Position numbers and translations under genes: made by a program. The notes beneath the pieces are model-generated. The model had not been told where the DNA came from. It ran no database searches and saw nothing but the letters and a program-made list of their open reading frames with translations. A stretch of DNA of 37,749 nucleotides from Rhizorhapis sp. SPR117 (GTDB lineage: Bacteria > Pseudomonadota > Alphaproteobacteria > Sphingomonadales > Sphingomonadaceae), in contig NZ_JAKKIE010000041.1 in assembly GCF_021742065.1 (NCBI RefSeq), positions 1-37,749 on the forward strand, written 5' to 3'. Every line of letters starts with the position of its first letter. Within the stretch, counting starts at the first letter, position 1. Shown in pieces: positions 22,537-30,889 of the stretch.

Positions 22537-25500
22537 ATGTCCCGCTATTTCATCGATCGCCCGATCTTCGCCTGGGTGATCGCCATCGTGCTGATGCTGT
22601 TCGGCGCGCTTGCGATCCGCAGCCTGCCGATTTCACAGTTCCCGGCCATCGCGCCGCCGACGGTGACCATCACCGCCGTCTATCCGGGCGCCGATGCCGA
22701 GACGCTGGAGCGCACGACAACGCAGATCATCGAGCAGCAGCTGCGCGGCATCGATCATCTGCGCTATTTCTCCGCGCAGACCTCGTCGGCGGGCCGCGCG
22801 ACCATCACGCTCACCTTCGAGCAGGGGACCAATCCCGACATCGCGCAGGTGCAGGTCCAGAACAAACTGCAGGCCGCCACCCCGCTGCTGCCGCAGGAAG
22901 TGCAGCGCCAAGGCGTCGTCGTCGCCAAGTCGGCGGCCAGCTTCCTGATGGTCGCCGCGCTTTATTCCGAGGACAACAGTCACAACGCCAACGACTTGTC
23001 CGACTATCTGGTCAGCCAGGTGCAGGAGCCGGTCAGCCGCATCACCGGCGTCGGCGAACTGCAGGTGTTCGGCACGCAATATGCGATGCGCATATGGGTC
23101 GATCCGCTCAAGCTGCGCAGCTACAATCTCGCCATCGAGGACGTGGTGACCGCGATCCAGGGGCAGAACGCGCAGATCTCGGCCGGACAGATCGGCCAGC
23201 TTCCTTCGTCGAAGGAGCAGGAGCTCAACGCCACTGTTTCCGTCCAATCGCGCCTCCAGACGCCGGAACAGTTCGGGGCGATTCGCCTGCGGTCGACGCA
23301 GAACGGTGCGGTGGTGCGTCTTCGCGACGTCGCGCGCGTCGAAAAGGGTGCCGAAATCTACGGCTTCGACACGCAATATAACGGGCACCCCGCGTCCGGC
23401 TTCGGCGTGCGCCTTGCGACAGGCGCCAACGCACTCGATACGGTCGGCGAGGTCAAGTCGGAGATCGAGCGGATCGCCAAGGGTTTCCCGCCTGACGTGA
23501 AGGTCGCTTACCCCTACGATTCCACGCCTTTCGTCCGCCTGTCGGTCGAGCAGGTCATCCACACGCTGGTCGAGGCGGTGGTGCTCGTCTTCCTCGTCAT
23601 GTTCCTGTTCCTGCAGAACTGGCGCGCGACGCTGATCCCGACCATCGCGGTGCCCGTGGTGCTGCTCGGCGCGTTCGGCGTGATGTCGGCGCTGGGCTAT
23701 TCGATCAACACGCTGACGCTGTTCGGCATGGTGCTCGCCATCGGCCTGCTGGTCGACGACGCCATCGTCGTGGTCGAGAACGTCGAACGCCTGATCCAGA
23801 CCGAGCATCTCACGCCCAAGGAAGCGGCGCGCAAGTCGATGGACGAGATCAGCGGCGCGCTGATCGGCATCGGCCTGGTGCTGTCGGCGGTGTTCCTGCC
23901 GATGGCGTTCTTCGGCGGATCGACCGGCGTCATCTATCGCCAGTTCTCGGTCACGATCGTTTCGTCGATGGTGCTATCGGTGATGGTCGCGCTGATCCTG
24001 ACGCCGGCGCTGTGCGCCACGATCCTCAAGCCGCACGATCCCAAGCAGCAGGAGGGCAACGGGCCGTTCGCGCGCTTCTTCCGCTGGTTCAACGACAAGT
24101 TCGACCGCGGAACCGGGAAGTACGAGCGCGGTGTCAAGCGCACGGCGCGTAGGTGGAAGCGTTCCGGACTGCTTTACGTGCTGATCGTCGCCGTCATGGC
24201 GTTCACCTTCTGGCGCCTGCCGAGCGGTTTCCTGCCCGAAGAGGACCAGGGTGCGATGATCGCGCTGGTGCAGGCGCCGGCAGGCGCGACCCTGCCGCGC
24301 ACGCAGAAGGCGCTGGACGTCGTGCGCGATCATTTTCTGAACGATGAAAAGGAAAACGTCTCGGCAGTGTTCACCATCAGCGGCTTTTCCTTCGCGGGCC
24401 AGGGCCAGAACGCCGGCATGGCGTTCATCAAGCTCAAGGACTGGGACGAGCGGGACGGCGCCGAGAACCGGGCATCGGCGCTCGCCGCCCGCGCCATGGG
24501 GGCGTTCTCGCAATATCACGACGCCAGCATCTACGCGGTCGTGCCGCCGGCCGTGCAGGAACTCGGCAACGCGACCGGTTTCGACCTGTGGCTGGTCGAC
24601 ACGGCGGGAATCGGTCACGACAAGCTGCTCGCCGCGCGCAACCAGTTGCTCGGAATGGCGGCGGGCGACAAGCGCGTTGCCCAAGTGCGACCGCTCAGCC
24701 TTCCCGACGCACCCCAGCTTGACGTCGATATCGATCAGGACAAGGCGGGCGCGCTGGGGCTGAACATCAGCCAGATCAATTCCGCCATCTCGACCGCCTG
24801 GGGCGGAGCCTATGTCAATGACTTCCTGGATCGCGGGCGGACCAAACGCGTCTATCTGCAGGCTGACGAGCAATATCGTTCGTCGCCCGAGGACATCGAA
24901 GACTTCTACGTTCGCGGGGCGGATGGCCAGATGGCGCCGTTCAGCGCCTTTTCCACCCTGTCCTGGAAGCAGGCTCCGGTCATTCTGACGCGTTACAACG
25001 GCCGTCCGGCGATGGAACTGCAGGGCGCTCCCGGACCGGGGCTCAGCACGGGGTCGGCGATGGAAGCGATGCAGGAGATGCAGGCGAAGCTGCCGCCGGG
25101 CACCAGCCTGGAATGGACGGGCCTGTCGTACGAGGAACGATTGTCCGGCGGTCAGGCACCGGCGCTTTACGGCCTGTCGCTGTTGATCGTGTTCCTGTGC
25201 CTTGCCGCGCTGTACGAAAGCTGGTCGGTTCCCATAGCGGTGTTGCTGGTGGTGCCGCTCGGCGTGCTCGGTGCAGTGCTGGCTGCGGCACTGACAGGGC
25301 TGAACAACGACATCTATTTGCAGGTCGGCCTCATCACGACGATCGGCGTGTCGGCGAAGAACGCCATCCTGATCGTCGAGTTCGCCGAAGAACGTGTGCT
25401 GGCGGGCATGAACGCCTTCGATGCCGCGGTCGAGGCGGCACGGCTTCGCCTCCGGCCCATTCTGATGACTAGTCTCGCCTTCATCTTCGGCGTGATGCCG

Positions 25501-25740
25501 CTTGCGATCTCAACGGGAGCGGGCGCCGGCGGTCAGAATGCGATCGGCCGGGCCGTGGTCGGGGGGATGCTGTCGGCCACCGTACTCGCCATCTTCTTCG
25601 TGCCGATGTTCTTCGTGGTGGTCGCACGCCTGTTCAACCACGGCCAGGACGACCCGGACCGGCCGCGGCTGAACCAGGATGTCGAGCCCGAGGGCGGCAA
25701 CAAATCCTCCGATGGCGGCCTTGCGCCGCAGGGAGCCTGA
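22537..25740 (+). CDS. RND multidrug efflux pump, inner membrane subunit (AcrB/MexB, HAE1 type)
   Basis: The protein (1067 aa) has the twelve-helix, two-loop plan of HAE1 pumps. The N-terminus MSRYFIDRPIFAWVIAIVLM is typical. The proton-relay aspartates D407 and D408 sit in GLLVDDAIVVVENVERL and the relay lysine K941 in GVSAKNAILIVEFAEER, the same places as in E. coli AcrB. It exports drugs, dyes, solvents or bile-type amphiphiles using the proton gradient; specificity is not readable. It is the second gene of the operon. The C-terminal tail (GQDDPDRPRLNQDVEPEGG onward) is longer than average. Confidence 0.96.
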   Translation: MSRYFIDRPIFAWVIAIVLMLFGALAIRSLPISQFPAIAPPTVTITAVYPGADAETLERTTTQIIEQQLRGIDHLRYFSAQTSSAGRATITLTFEQGTNPDIAQVQVQNKLQAATPLLPQEVQRQGVVVAKSAASFLMVAALYSEDNSHNANDLSDYLVSQVQEPVSRITGVGELQVFGTQYAMRIWVDPLKLRSYNLAIEDVVTAIQGQNAQISAGQIGQLPSSKEQELNATVSVQSRLQTPEQFGAIRLRSTQNGAVVRLRDVARVEKGAEIYGFDTQYNGHPASGFGVRLATGANALDTVGEVKSEIERIAKGFPPDVKVAYPYDSTPFVRLSVEQVIHTLVEAVVLVFLVMFLFLQNWRATLIPTIAVPVVLLGAFGVMSALGYSINTLTLFGMVLAIGLLVDDAIVVVENVERLIQTEHLTPKEAARKSMDEISGALIGIGLVLSAVFLPMAFFGGSTGVIYRQFSVTIVSSMVLSVMVALILTPALCATILKPHDPKQQEGNGPFARFFRWFNDKFDRGTGKYERGVKRTARRWKRSGLLYVLIVAVMAFTFWRLPSGFLPEEDQGAMIALVQAPAGATLPRTQKALDVVRDHFLNDEKENVSAVFTISGFSFAGQGQNAGMAFIKLKDWDERDGAENRASALAARAMGAFSQYHDASIYAVVPPAVQELGNATGFDLWLVDTAGIGHDKLLAARNQLLGMAAGDKRVAQVRPLSLPDAPQLDVDIDQDKAGALGLNISQINSAISTAWGGAYVNDFLDRGRTKRVYLQADEQYRSSPEDIEDFYVRGADGQMAPFSAFSTLSWKQAPVILTRYNGRPAMELQGAPGPGLSTGSAMEAMQEMQAKLPPGTSLEWTGLSYEERLSGGQAPALYGLSLLIVFLCLAALYESWSVPIAVLLVVPLGVLGAVLAAALTGLNNDIYLQVGLITTIGVSAKNAILIVEFAEERVLAGMNAFDAAVEAARLRLRPILMTSLAFIFGVMPLAISTGAGAGGQNAIGRAVVGGMLSATVLAIFFVPMFFVVVARLFNHGQDDPDRPRLNQDVEPEGGNKSSDGGLAPQGA

Positions 25741-25744
25741 TGTG

Positions 25745-27304
25745 ATGAATAGGTCGCTGATCGCCTGCCTGGCAGGCGCGACGATGCTTGCGGGCTGTAA
25801 TCTTGCGCCCAACTATGTCCGCCCGCTCGGCGCGGCGCCGGCAACGCTGCCCCAAGGCGGCGTCTACCCGGCGGCACCGACCGATGCCCCCGACATCACG
25901 CGGGTGGGCTGGCGCGATTTCTTCCTCGAGCCCCGCCTCCGGCAGGTGATCGAGATGGGCCTCGCCAACAACCGCGACCTGCGCATCGCGGCGGCAAACG
26001 TCCTGCAGGCGCGGGCACAGTTGCGGGTGCAGCACGGGAGCCTAGTGCCGACGATAGGCGTGACCGGCTCCGCCACCTACACCAACAATGCGGTCGGGGC
26101 CGCAGGAGCGTCCTCGGGCGGTTCAGGTGCAGTCACCGGCGGCACGGGTAGTGGCACGGACGCAGGTACAGGCACAGGAACGGACACCGGTACGGGCGCG
26201 GGTGGAACCGGCGTTGGAACCGGGGCCGGCGTGGGCACCGGCGGGTCGGACCTCGAATATTATTCGCTCAACGCCGGCTTCTCCAACTTCGAACTCGATC
26301 TGTTCGGGCGTGTGCGCAATCTCGCGCGCGCCGCGCAGGAGCAGGTGTTCGCCAGCCAGGAAGCGCAACGTTCGACGCGGATCAGCCTGATCGCCGAGAT
26401 CGCGAATGCCTGGCTGACGATGGCGGCCGACCAGGACCAGTTGCGGGTTGCGCGCCAAACCCTCGCCACCTTCCGGCAGACGCTTGACCTCACCACCGCG
26501 CAGTTCCGGATCGGCGTCGGTTCCGAGCTGGAGGTGCGCCAGGCCGAGACGAACTTCCAGGCCGCGCGCAACGACATCGCGACGCTGGAAACGCGCGTCG
26601 CGCAGGACCAGAACGCCCTGAACCTGCTGGTCGGCACCACGGTTACGGCCGATGAGCTGCCGGGCGGCCTGGGCGAAGCGCCGGTCACGCTCGATGCGCT
26701 GCCGTCCGGCCTGTCGTCCAACGTGCTGCTCAGGCGTCCGGACGTGCTGCAGGCCGAGCATCAGCTGATCGCGCAGAACGCGAATATCGGAGCCGCCCGT
26801 GCCGCTTTCTTTCCGACGATTTCGCTGACCGGCACGGTCGGAACGATCAGCACGGCCCTGTCGGGTCTCTTCTCGGACGGCAGCTTCACCTATACCGGCG
26901 CACCCGGCATCTCGCTGCCGCTGTTTGACGGTGGCCGTCGGCGGGGCAATCTGGACTATGCCCGCGCGTCGCGCGACGTCGCCGTCGCCTCGTATGAGCG
27001 CACGATCCAGATTGCGTTCCGCGAGGTGGCTGATGCGCTCGCCCAACGCGGCAGGATCGGGGAACAGATCGAGGCGCAGACCGCGCGTGCCAGCGCCGCG
27101 GAGACGGCGGCCCGCCTCTCGGAGGCACGGTTCCGCGCCGGCGTGGACTCTTTCCTGACCACGCTGGATGCGCAACGGGTCGCCTACGCCGCCGAGCAGC
27201 AGCTGGTCGCCACCAGACTGACACGGGCGAGCAATCTGGTGGTGCTCTATCGCTCACTGGGAGGCGGTGTCGTCGAGGTCGGCACCGAGGAGGTGGTGCG
27301 ATGA
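25745..27304 (+). CDS. Outer membrane efflux channel (OprM/NodT family)
   Basis: From the ATG at 25745 the protein has 519 aa, a lipoprotein signal (IACLAGATMLAGC) and the two repeated halves of TolC-like channels: LDLFGRVRNLARAAQEQVFASQEA with SLIAEIANAWLTMAADQDQL, and VLLRRPDVLQAEHQLIAQNANIGAARAAFFPTISLTG. An unusual Gly/Thr/Ala-rich stretch of about 50 residues lies between VTGSATYTNNA and LEYYSLNAGFSNFELDLFG, where family members have the first surface loop. A GTG at 25742 is another possible start; the pump stop is 4 bases before the ATG. It completes the tripartite pump. Confidence 0.93.
   Translation: MNRSLIACLAGATMLAGCNLAPNYVRPLGAAPATLPQGGVYPAAPTDAPDITRVGWRDFFLEPRLRQVIEMGLANNRDLRIAAANVLQARAQLRVQHGSLVPTIGVTGSATYTNNAVGAAGASSGGSGAVTGGTGSGTDAGTGTGTDTGTGAGGTGVGTGAGVGTGGSDLEYYSLNAGFSNFELDLFGRVRNLARAAQEQVFASQEAQRSTRISLIAEIANAWLTMAADQDQLRVARQTLATFRQTLDLTTAQFRIGVGSELEVRQAETNFQAARNDIATLETRVAQDQNALNLLVGTTVTADELPGGLGEAPVTLDALPSGLSSNVLLRRPDVLQAEHQLIAQNANIGAARAAFFPTISLTGTVGTISTALSGLFSDGSFTYTGAPGISLPLFDGGRRRGNLDYARASRDVAVASYERTIQIAFREVADALAQRGRIGEQIEAQTARASAAETAARLSEARFRAGVDSFLTTLDAQRVAYAAEQQLVATRLTRASNLVVLYRSLGGGVVEVGTEEVVR
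26095..26247 (+). repeat. Low-complexity Gly-Thr coding tract in the channel gene
   Basis: Repeated GGNACN/ACNGGN units encode runs such as GTGTGTDTGTGAGGTGVGTG. The imperfect repeats are prone to slippage; changes in multiples of three would alter loop length without frameshift. Confidence 0.65.
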
Positions 27305-27464
27305 TCCTCGCGGCGAGACATAGCGCGTCATGACCATTCGCTGCTGGCCTTGTAGCTGGAATACCCGGCAATATTGGCGTTCATCAGGGCTTCGGGATCT
27401 TGTCCTCGCCCATCCGGCCTCGTCGACGGCGCGCGCGCGTCGACAGCTCTCGGTATCGGCCCGC

Positions 27465-28688
27465 ATGACGGTGTCATTTCTCTTGTGGGCCCTGGCAGCT
27501 GGCGTTTTCGCCTTCGCGCCGGCCGCGCATGCCGCTCCGTCCGTGGAAGTTCTTATCCGCGATGCCGGCGAACAGGACAAGGCGGGCGCGATTCTGGTCG
27601 ATCTACGCCTGCTGAACGAGGGCAGCGAGCCGCAGACATTTCCCCTGCCCGACCGGATCCAGGCCCGGGTCGAGCGTGCGGGAGAGGCGCGAACCGTCTG
27701 GCTGGAGCGGGCCGCCGAACTGCCCACCGATCTGACCATTCCGGCCGGCGGATTTCAGCGCGCGCGCTATTATCTCAGCGCACCCGACGGCGAGCCTCTG
27801 GATGGCGCCGTACTTTCCATCCCGGCCTGGAGCACGGGGCAGACCGCCCTTGCCTTCCGACCCACAGCTCAGGCTCCCCAACTCGCCGAGGCGCAAACGA
27901 AACCGCAGGAGCAGGACGATGCGGTGCCTAAAGCGGCGGCGCCACTCTCCGATCGGACCGCGGGTAACGCGTTCCTTGCGAATCTCTCCGCCTATGAGCC
28001 CATTTATGCGGTGTACGGACCCGGCACCGACAGTGAGGCCCGCATCCAGCTCAGCTTCAAATATCAGCTGTTCGGAAGCCGACGAGCCGAAGGCCTGCCG
28101 CGTTCGTGGCGCGACGGTCTGCATTTCGCCTACACGCAGCGCATGTTCTGGGATCTGGGCGCCGAGTCCTCGCCCTTCCGCAACATCGACTATCAGCCCG
28201 AGCTCTTCTACCTCACGCCCTCGACCACGCTTTCCAGCGGTGTTTCGCTGAGCGCACAGGCCGGCATCCGGCACGAATCGAACGGACGGGACGGCGATGC
28301 GTCACGTAACGTTAACAGCATCTATGTTGCACCGATGGCGGCCATTCCACTGGGCGGGGGCTACCGTCTCTCGCTCGCACCTCGCCTGTCCTTCTTCGTC
28401 GGCGACAAGTCCGGCAATCCCGACATCCGCCGCTATCGCGGCAATACCGGACTCTTCATGGAGGTCGGAGAGGCTGCTGGCCTACGCCTCTCCACCTCCA
28501 CCCGGTTCAATTTCGGAAGCGGCAAGGGTGCGGTCAGCGCGGACGTCTCCTATCCGCTCCCTCGGCTGCTCGGCGGGGGGCCGGACTTCTATCTCTTTGG
28601 CCAGAGCTTCATCGGTTACGGCGAAAATCTGCTCGACTATAACCGCCGCATGACCCGTTTCAGGATAGGCGTAGCACTCGTGCGATGA
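27465..28688 (+). CDS. pldA: Outer membrane phospholipase A (OMPLA)
   Basis: From the ATG at 27465 the protein has 407 aa and a signal peptide ending near AHAAPS. The catalytic region is RHESNGRDGDASRNVNSIYV, with the histidine and serine of the OMPLA active site (HESNG) and the asparagine in the following strand. The remainder is a beta-barrel with alternating polar and hydrophobic strands ending in FRIGVALVR. OMPLA hydrolyses phospholipids in the outer leaflet after envelope damage. An extra N-terminal beta-rich part of about 150 residues precedes the barrel. It follows the efflux operon after 160 bases and may have its own promoter. Confidence 0.88.
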   Translation: MTVSFLLWALAAGVFAFAPAAHAAPSVEVLIRDAGEQDKAGAILVDLRLLNEGSEPQTFPLPDRIQARVERAGEARTVWLERAAELPTDLTIPAGGFQRARYYLSAPDGEPLDGAVLSIPAWSTGQTALAFRPTAQAPQLAEAQTKPQEQDDAVPKAAAPLSDRTAGNAFLANLSAYEPIYAVYGPGTDSEARIQLSFKYQLFGSRRAEGLPRSWRDGLHFAYTQRMFWDLGAESSPFRNIDYQPELFYLTPSTTLSSGVSLSAQAGIRHESNGRDGDASRNVNSIYVAPMAAIPLGGGYRLSLAPRLSFFVGDKSGNPDIRRYRGNTGLFMEVGEAAGLRLSTSTRFNFGSGKGAVSADVSYPLPRLLGGGPDFYLFGQSFIGYGENLLDYNRRMTRFRIGVALVR

Positions 28689-28747
28689 AGCAACTCTGAA
28701 TCCTGCGCAGCCACGCGCCGTCGGCGCGAACTGCTCGCTGTCGAGAC

Positions 28748-28960
28748 CTAGAATTCATCAGAGTCCTTCGGAAACGTGCGAAGATGAACTTCTTCTCGCC
28801 ACCGCTTGCCCACCATGAGGAAACGCGGCTCCTCGCACTCCCCGAGTATCAGCTCATGGACAGCGTAGGAATAGTGCTCATCTTCATCGGGCGTGGCCTG
28901 CCGGCTGTTCGATCTTTCGCGCGGCGTGCTGCTGGCGCAGGTCGCAGGCGTGCGCTTCAT
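28748..28960 (-). CDS. Hypothetical small protein
   Basis: From the ATG at 28960 the protein has about 70 residues. Its C-terminal half looks protein-like (DEDEHYSYAVHELILGECEEP, then RFLMVGKRWREEVHLRTFP). It overlaps the end of the next gene upstream by 77 bases in another frame. The ribosome binding site is poor. No family is recognised. Confidence 0.35.
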   Translation of the reverse strand: MKRTPATCASSTPRERSNSRQATPDEDEHYSYAVHELILGECEEPRFLMVGKRWREEVHLRTFPKDSDEF

Positions 28961-29099
28961 ATTCGAGCGCAAGCAGGCGGTGCGCCGAGGCGGCCTCTGG
29001 ACTCTTCGCGGCTTCTGCCGCCGCTTTCTCCTGGCGCGCGCGCTCTTCGTAGAAGCGCAGATCGTCGTCCGATGCGAACATGAATCGTTCCTCAGCCAT
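28884..29099 (-). CDS. Hypothetical protein with helical, acidic composition
   Basis: The protein (71 aa) begins at the ATG at 29099 with AAAGGTG 5 to 6 bases upstream: MAEERFMFASDDDLRFYEER, then RARQEKAAAEAAKSPEAASAHRLLALEYEA. It is likely a single long helical cytosolic protein. Short proteins of this style are common in sphingomonads, but I know no function. Confidence 0.55.
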   Translation of the reverse strand: MAEERFMFASDDDLRFYEERARQEKAAAEAAKSPEAASAHRLLALEYEAHACDLRQQHAARKIEQPAGHAR

Positions 29100-29591
29100 A
29101 GAGCACCTTTAGCACGGATCAGGCTTCCTGTCAGGAGCGGTCGCCCCGACCCTACACCGCTTAATCGATTCCGGACGACGTGCGTGATCCGAAAATCAAA
29201 AGTTTTGTATTGCCCAGGAAACGAGTAAATTGGATGTCAGCAGTGAATGGCACGGTGCCGTTAGCGCTAAGTGACACCGATGACGGCTGCGGGTTGCCTC
29301 GACCATATCCTTGGCAATGACGGTCAGCATCTCATGCGCAGCGTGTCACAACCGAGTTGGGAGGCGATCGTCAAGGCACCAATCTGGCGCGCGACAACCG
29401 CGAGACGATCGAAGGATGCCGGAAAGGCGGCAGTCAGCGCTAAGGAAACGGCGCGTTGCACGATCAGAGTCAGGGTCGAACACCTGGAGCGCCCGGGCGG
29501 AGGCAATATTTCGCTGAAGCGCGGCGCGAAGACCACCAACGGGACCTGCCCGAACTCGGAATAATCCTGCCTCTCTCGCGTAGATAGTGTT
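29100..29591. other. Gene-free region upstream of the sigma factor operon
   Basis: About 490 bases without a supported gene; the 97-codon frame at 29271-29564 has no ribosome binding site or domain. It probably holds the promoters of the divergent genes. I see no clear GGAAC-type ECF promoter. Confidence 0.4.
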
Positions 29592-30104
29592 GTGAGAAAA
29601 AAGCAGCCGTTCAACGTCGCGCGACACCTGCCGTCGCTGTATCGCTATGCGCGCTTGCTGACGCGCGACGAGAATGTGGCGGAAGAACTCGTCCAGGACA
29701 CGCTGGTGGCGGCGCTCGCCGGTAGCCACACGTTCGATCGCAGCCGTTCGCTCCGCGGGTGGCTGTTCGCCATTCTGCACAACCGCTTCATCAGCGATCG
29801 CCGCAAGGCGGTGGTTCGAACGAAGGCACTGGCCGAGATCGAAACCGGTGACGCGGCAAGCCCACCCAATCAGGAGGTAGCGCTCTATCTTCAGCAAATC
29901 CAACAAATTTTCAACGCGCTGCCCGACGATCAACGTGCGGCGCTCCATCTCGTGGTGGTCGAAGGGTTGCGCTACCGCGAGGCAGCCGAAGCGCTGGGCA
30001 TTCCGATCGGCACGCTGATGTCACGCATCGCGCGGGCGCGCGCCCGGCTGCGTGATCCGGCCGGGATCCCACGATTGCGCGTGGTCAATTCGGAGGCGGT
30101 ATGA
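29592..30104 (+). CDS. ECF-type RNA polymerase sigma factor
   Basis: The protein (170 aa, GTG start) has region 2 (LPSLYRYARLLTRDENVAEELVQDTLVAAL, SRSLRGWLFAILHNRFISDRRK) and region 4 (LPDDQRAALHLVVVEGLRYREAAEALGIPIGTLMSRIARARARLR). It lacks region 3, as ECF factors do. It directs RNA polymerase to a small set of promoters once freed from its anti-sigma factor. Its stop overlaps the anti-sigma start as ATGA at 30101-30104, the usual paired layout. The ribosome binding site is weak, so an alternative start nearby is possible. Confidence 0.92.
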   Translation: MRKKQPFNVARHLPSLYRYARLLTRDENVAEELVQDTLVAALAGSHTFDRSRSLRGWLFAILHNRFISDRRKAVVRTKALAEIETGDAASPPNQEVALYLQQIQQIFNALPDDQRAALHLVVVEGLRYREAAEALGIPIGTLMSRIARARARLRDPAGIPRLRVVNSEAV

Positions 30105-30889
30105 AGCGTTGCGATATCACCGAGGCCGATCTTCAGGCATTTGTCGATGGACAGCTCAGCCAGGCGGAGCAGGTGCGGGTGCTACTTCACCTGATGAATG
30201 ACCAGGAGGCGGCGCGGCGAGTGCTCGCTGATCTCGGCGCCAACGCGTCGCTGCGGGTGCTGGAAGACTGCGACAGCCACTCGTCCCCCAGTCAGGCTGG
30301 CGATATGGCGAGACGGCTCGATCGGCGGTTGGATGCCCGCTTTTCCCGTGCCCGGATGTCGCAGTTCTTCGCAATGGCGCTCATAGCAGTCGCGGTGCCG
30401 ATGCTGCTGGTGCTTGGCGGGCCGCATCTTCGGTTCGGCACGCCCGCAAACGCTTCGCCGAAGCCGTACATAGCCGAGGCATTGATGTCCCACCGCGTCG
30501 CGCTCGTGCGCGAGCGAATGCAGTCCCAGATCGAAACGCCGGCGTTCGATCCGCGCGATGTACGCGCTGCCACGCGCATCGCTATCCCGCAGCTGCCTGC
30601 CGGCTCGCGAATTATCGACGCCCAGATCTTCCCGTCTGATTATGGGCCGAGTCTTCAGGTCATGATCGCTAGCCGGGATGGCACGCGGTTGTCTCTTTTT
30701 GCGGTGCGCATGCCGGCGGACAGCACCGTCTCCAAAGCCGTCCGACCCGAGCCGGCGCTCGACCGGGTCGGCGATGCCGATGTCGCCTATTGGGCGCAAC
30801 GGGGCAATATTTACGTGTTGACGGCCGCCATGCCGGCTAGTCAGATCGTGGCGATCGCCCGCGACCTTTCGAACAACCCGGACGCGTGA
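30101..30889 (+). CDS. Membrane-bound anti-sigma factor
   Basis: The protein (262 aa) has an N-terminal zinc-less anti-sigma-like part (ITEADLQAFVDGQLSQAEQVRVLLHL), a membrane segment (FFAMALIAVAVPMLLVLGG, about 88-106) and a periplasmic domain of about 150 residues (AEALMSHRVALVRERMQSQI; YGPSLQVMIASRDGTRLSLFAV). Such proteins hold the sigma factor at the membrane until a signal releases it. Coupling to the sigma gene before it and the overlap of its TGA with the oxidoreductase ATG (30887-30891) show one operon. The signal is unknown. Confidence 0.85.
   Translation: MKRCDITEADLQAFVDGQLSQAEQVRVLLHLMNDQEAARRVLADLGANASLRVLEDCDSHSSPSQAGDMARRLDRRLDARFSRARMSQFFAMALIAVAVPMLLVLGGPHLRFGTPANASPKPYIAEALMSHRVALVRERMQSQIETPAFDPRDVRAATRIAIPQLPAGSRIIDAQIFPSDYGPSLQVMIASRDGTRLSLFAVRMPADSTVSKAVRPEPALDRVGDADVAYWAQRGNIYVLTAAMPASQIVAIARDLSNNPDA

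Noticed and set aside
22633..23808. Minus-strand frame of 391 codons opposite the RND pump gene
   Set aside because: Antisense shadow of a strongly supported gene; Asp/His/Arg-rich low-complexity product.
28714..28728. CGCGCC-GTC-GGCGCG hairpin after pldA as an intrinsic terminator
   Set aside because: No T run follows the stem, so termination is not supported, though the hairpin is real.
29271..29564. A 97-codon frame before the sigma factor gene
   Set aside because: No ribosome binding site, poor composition, no domain, and an equal-length frame on the other strand.
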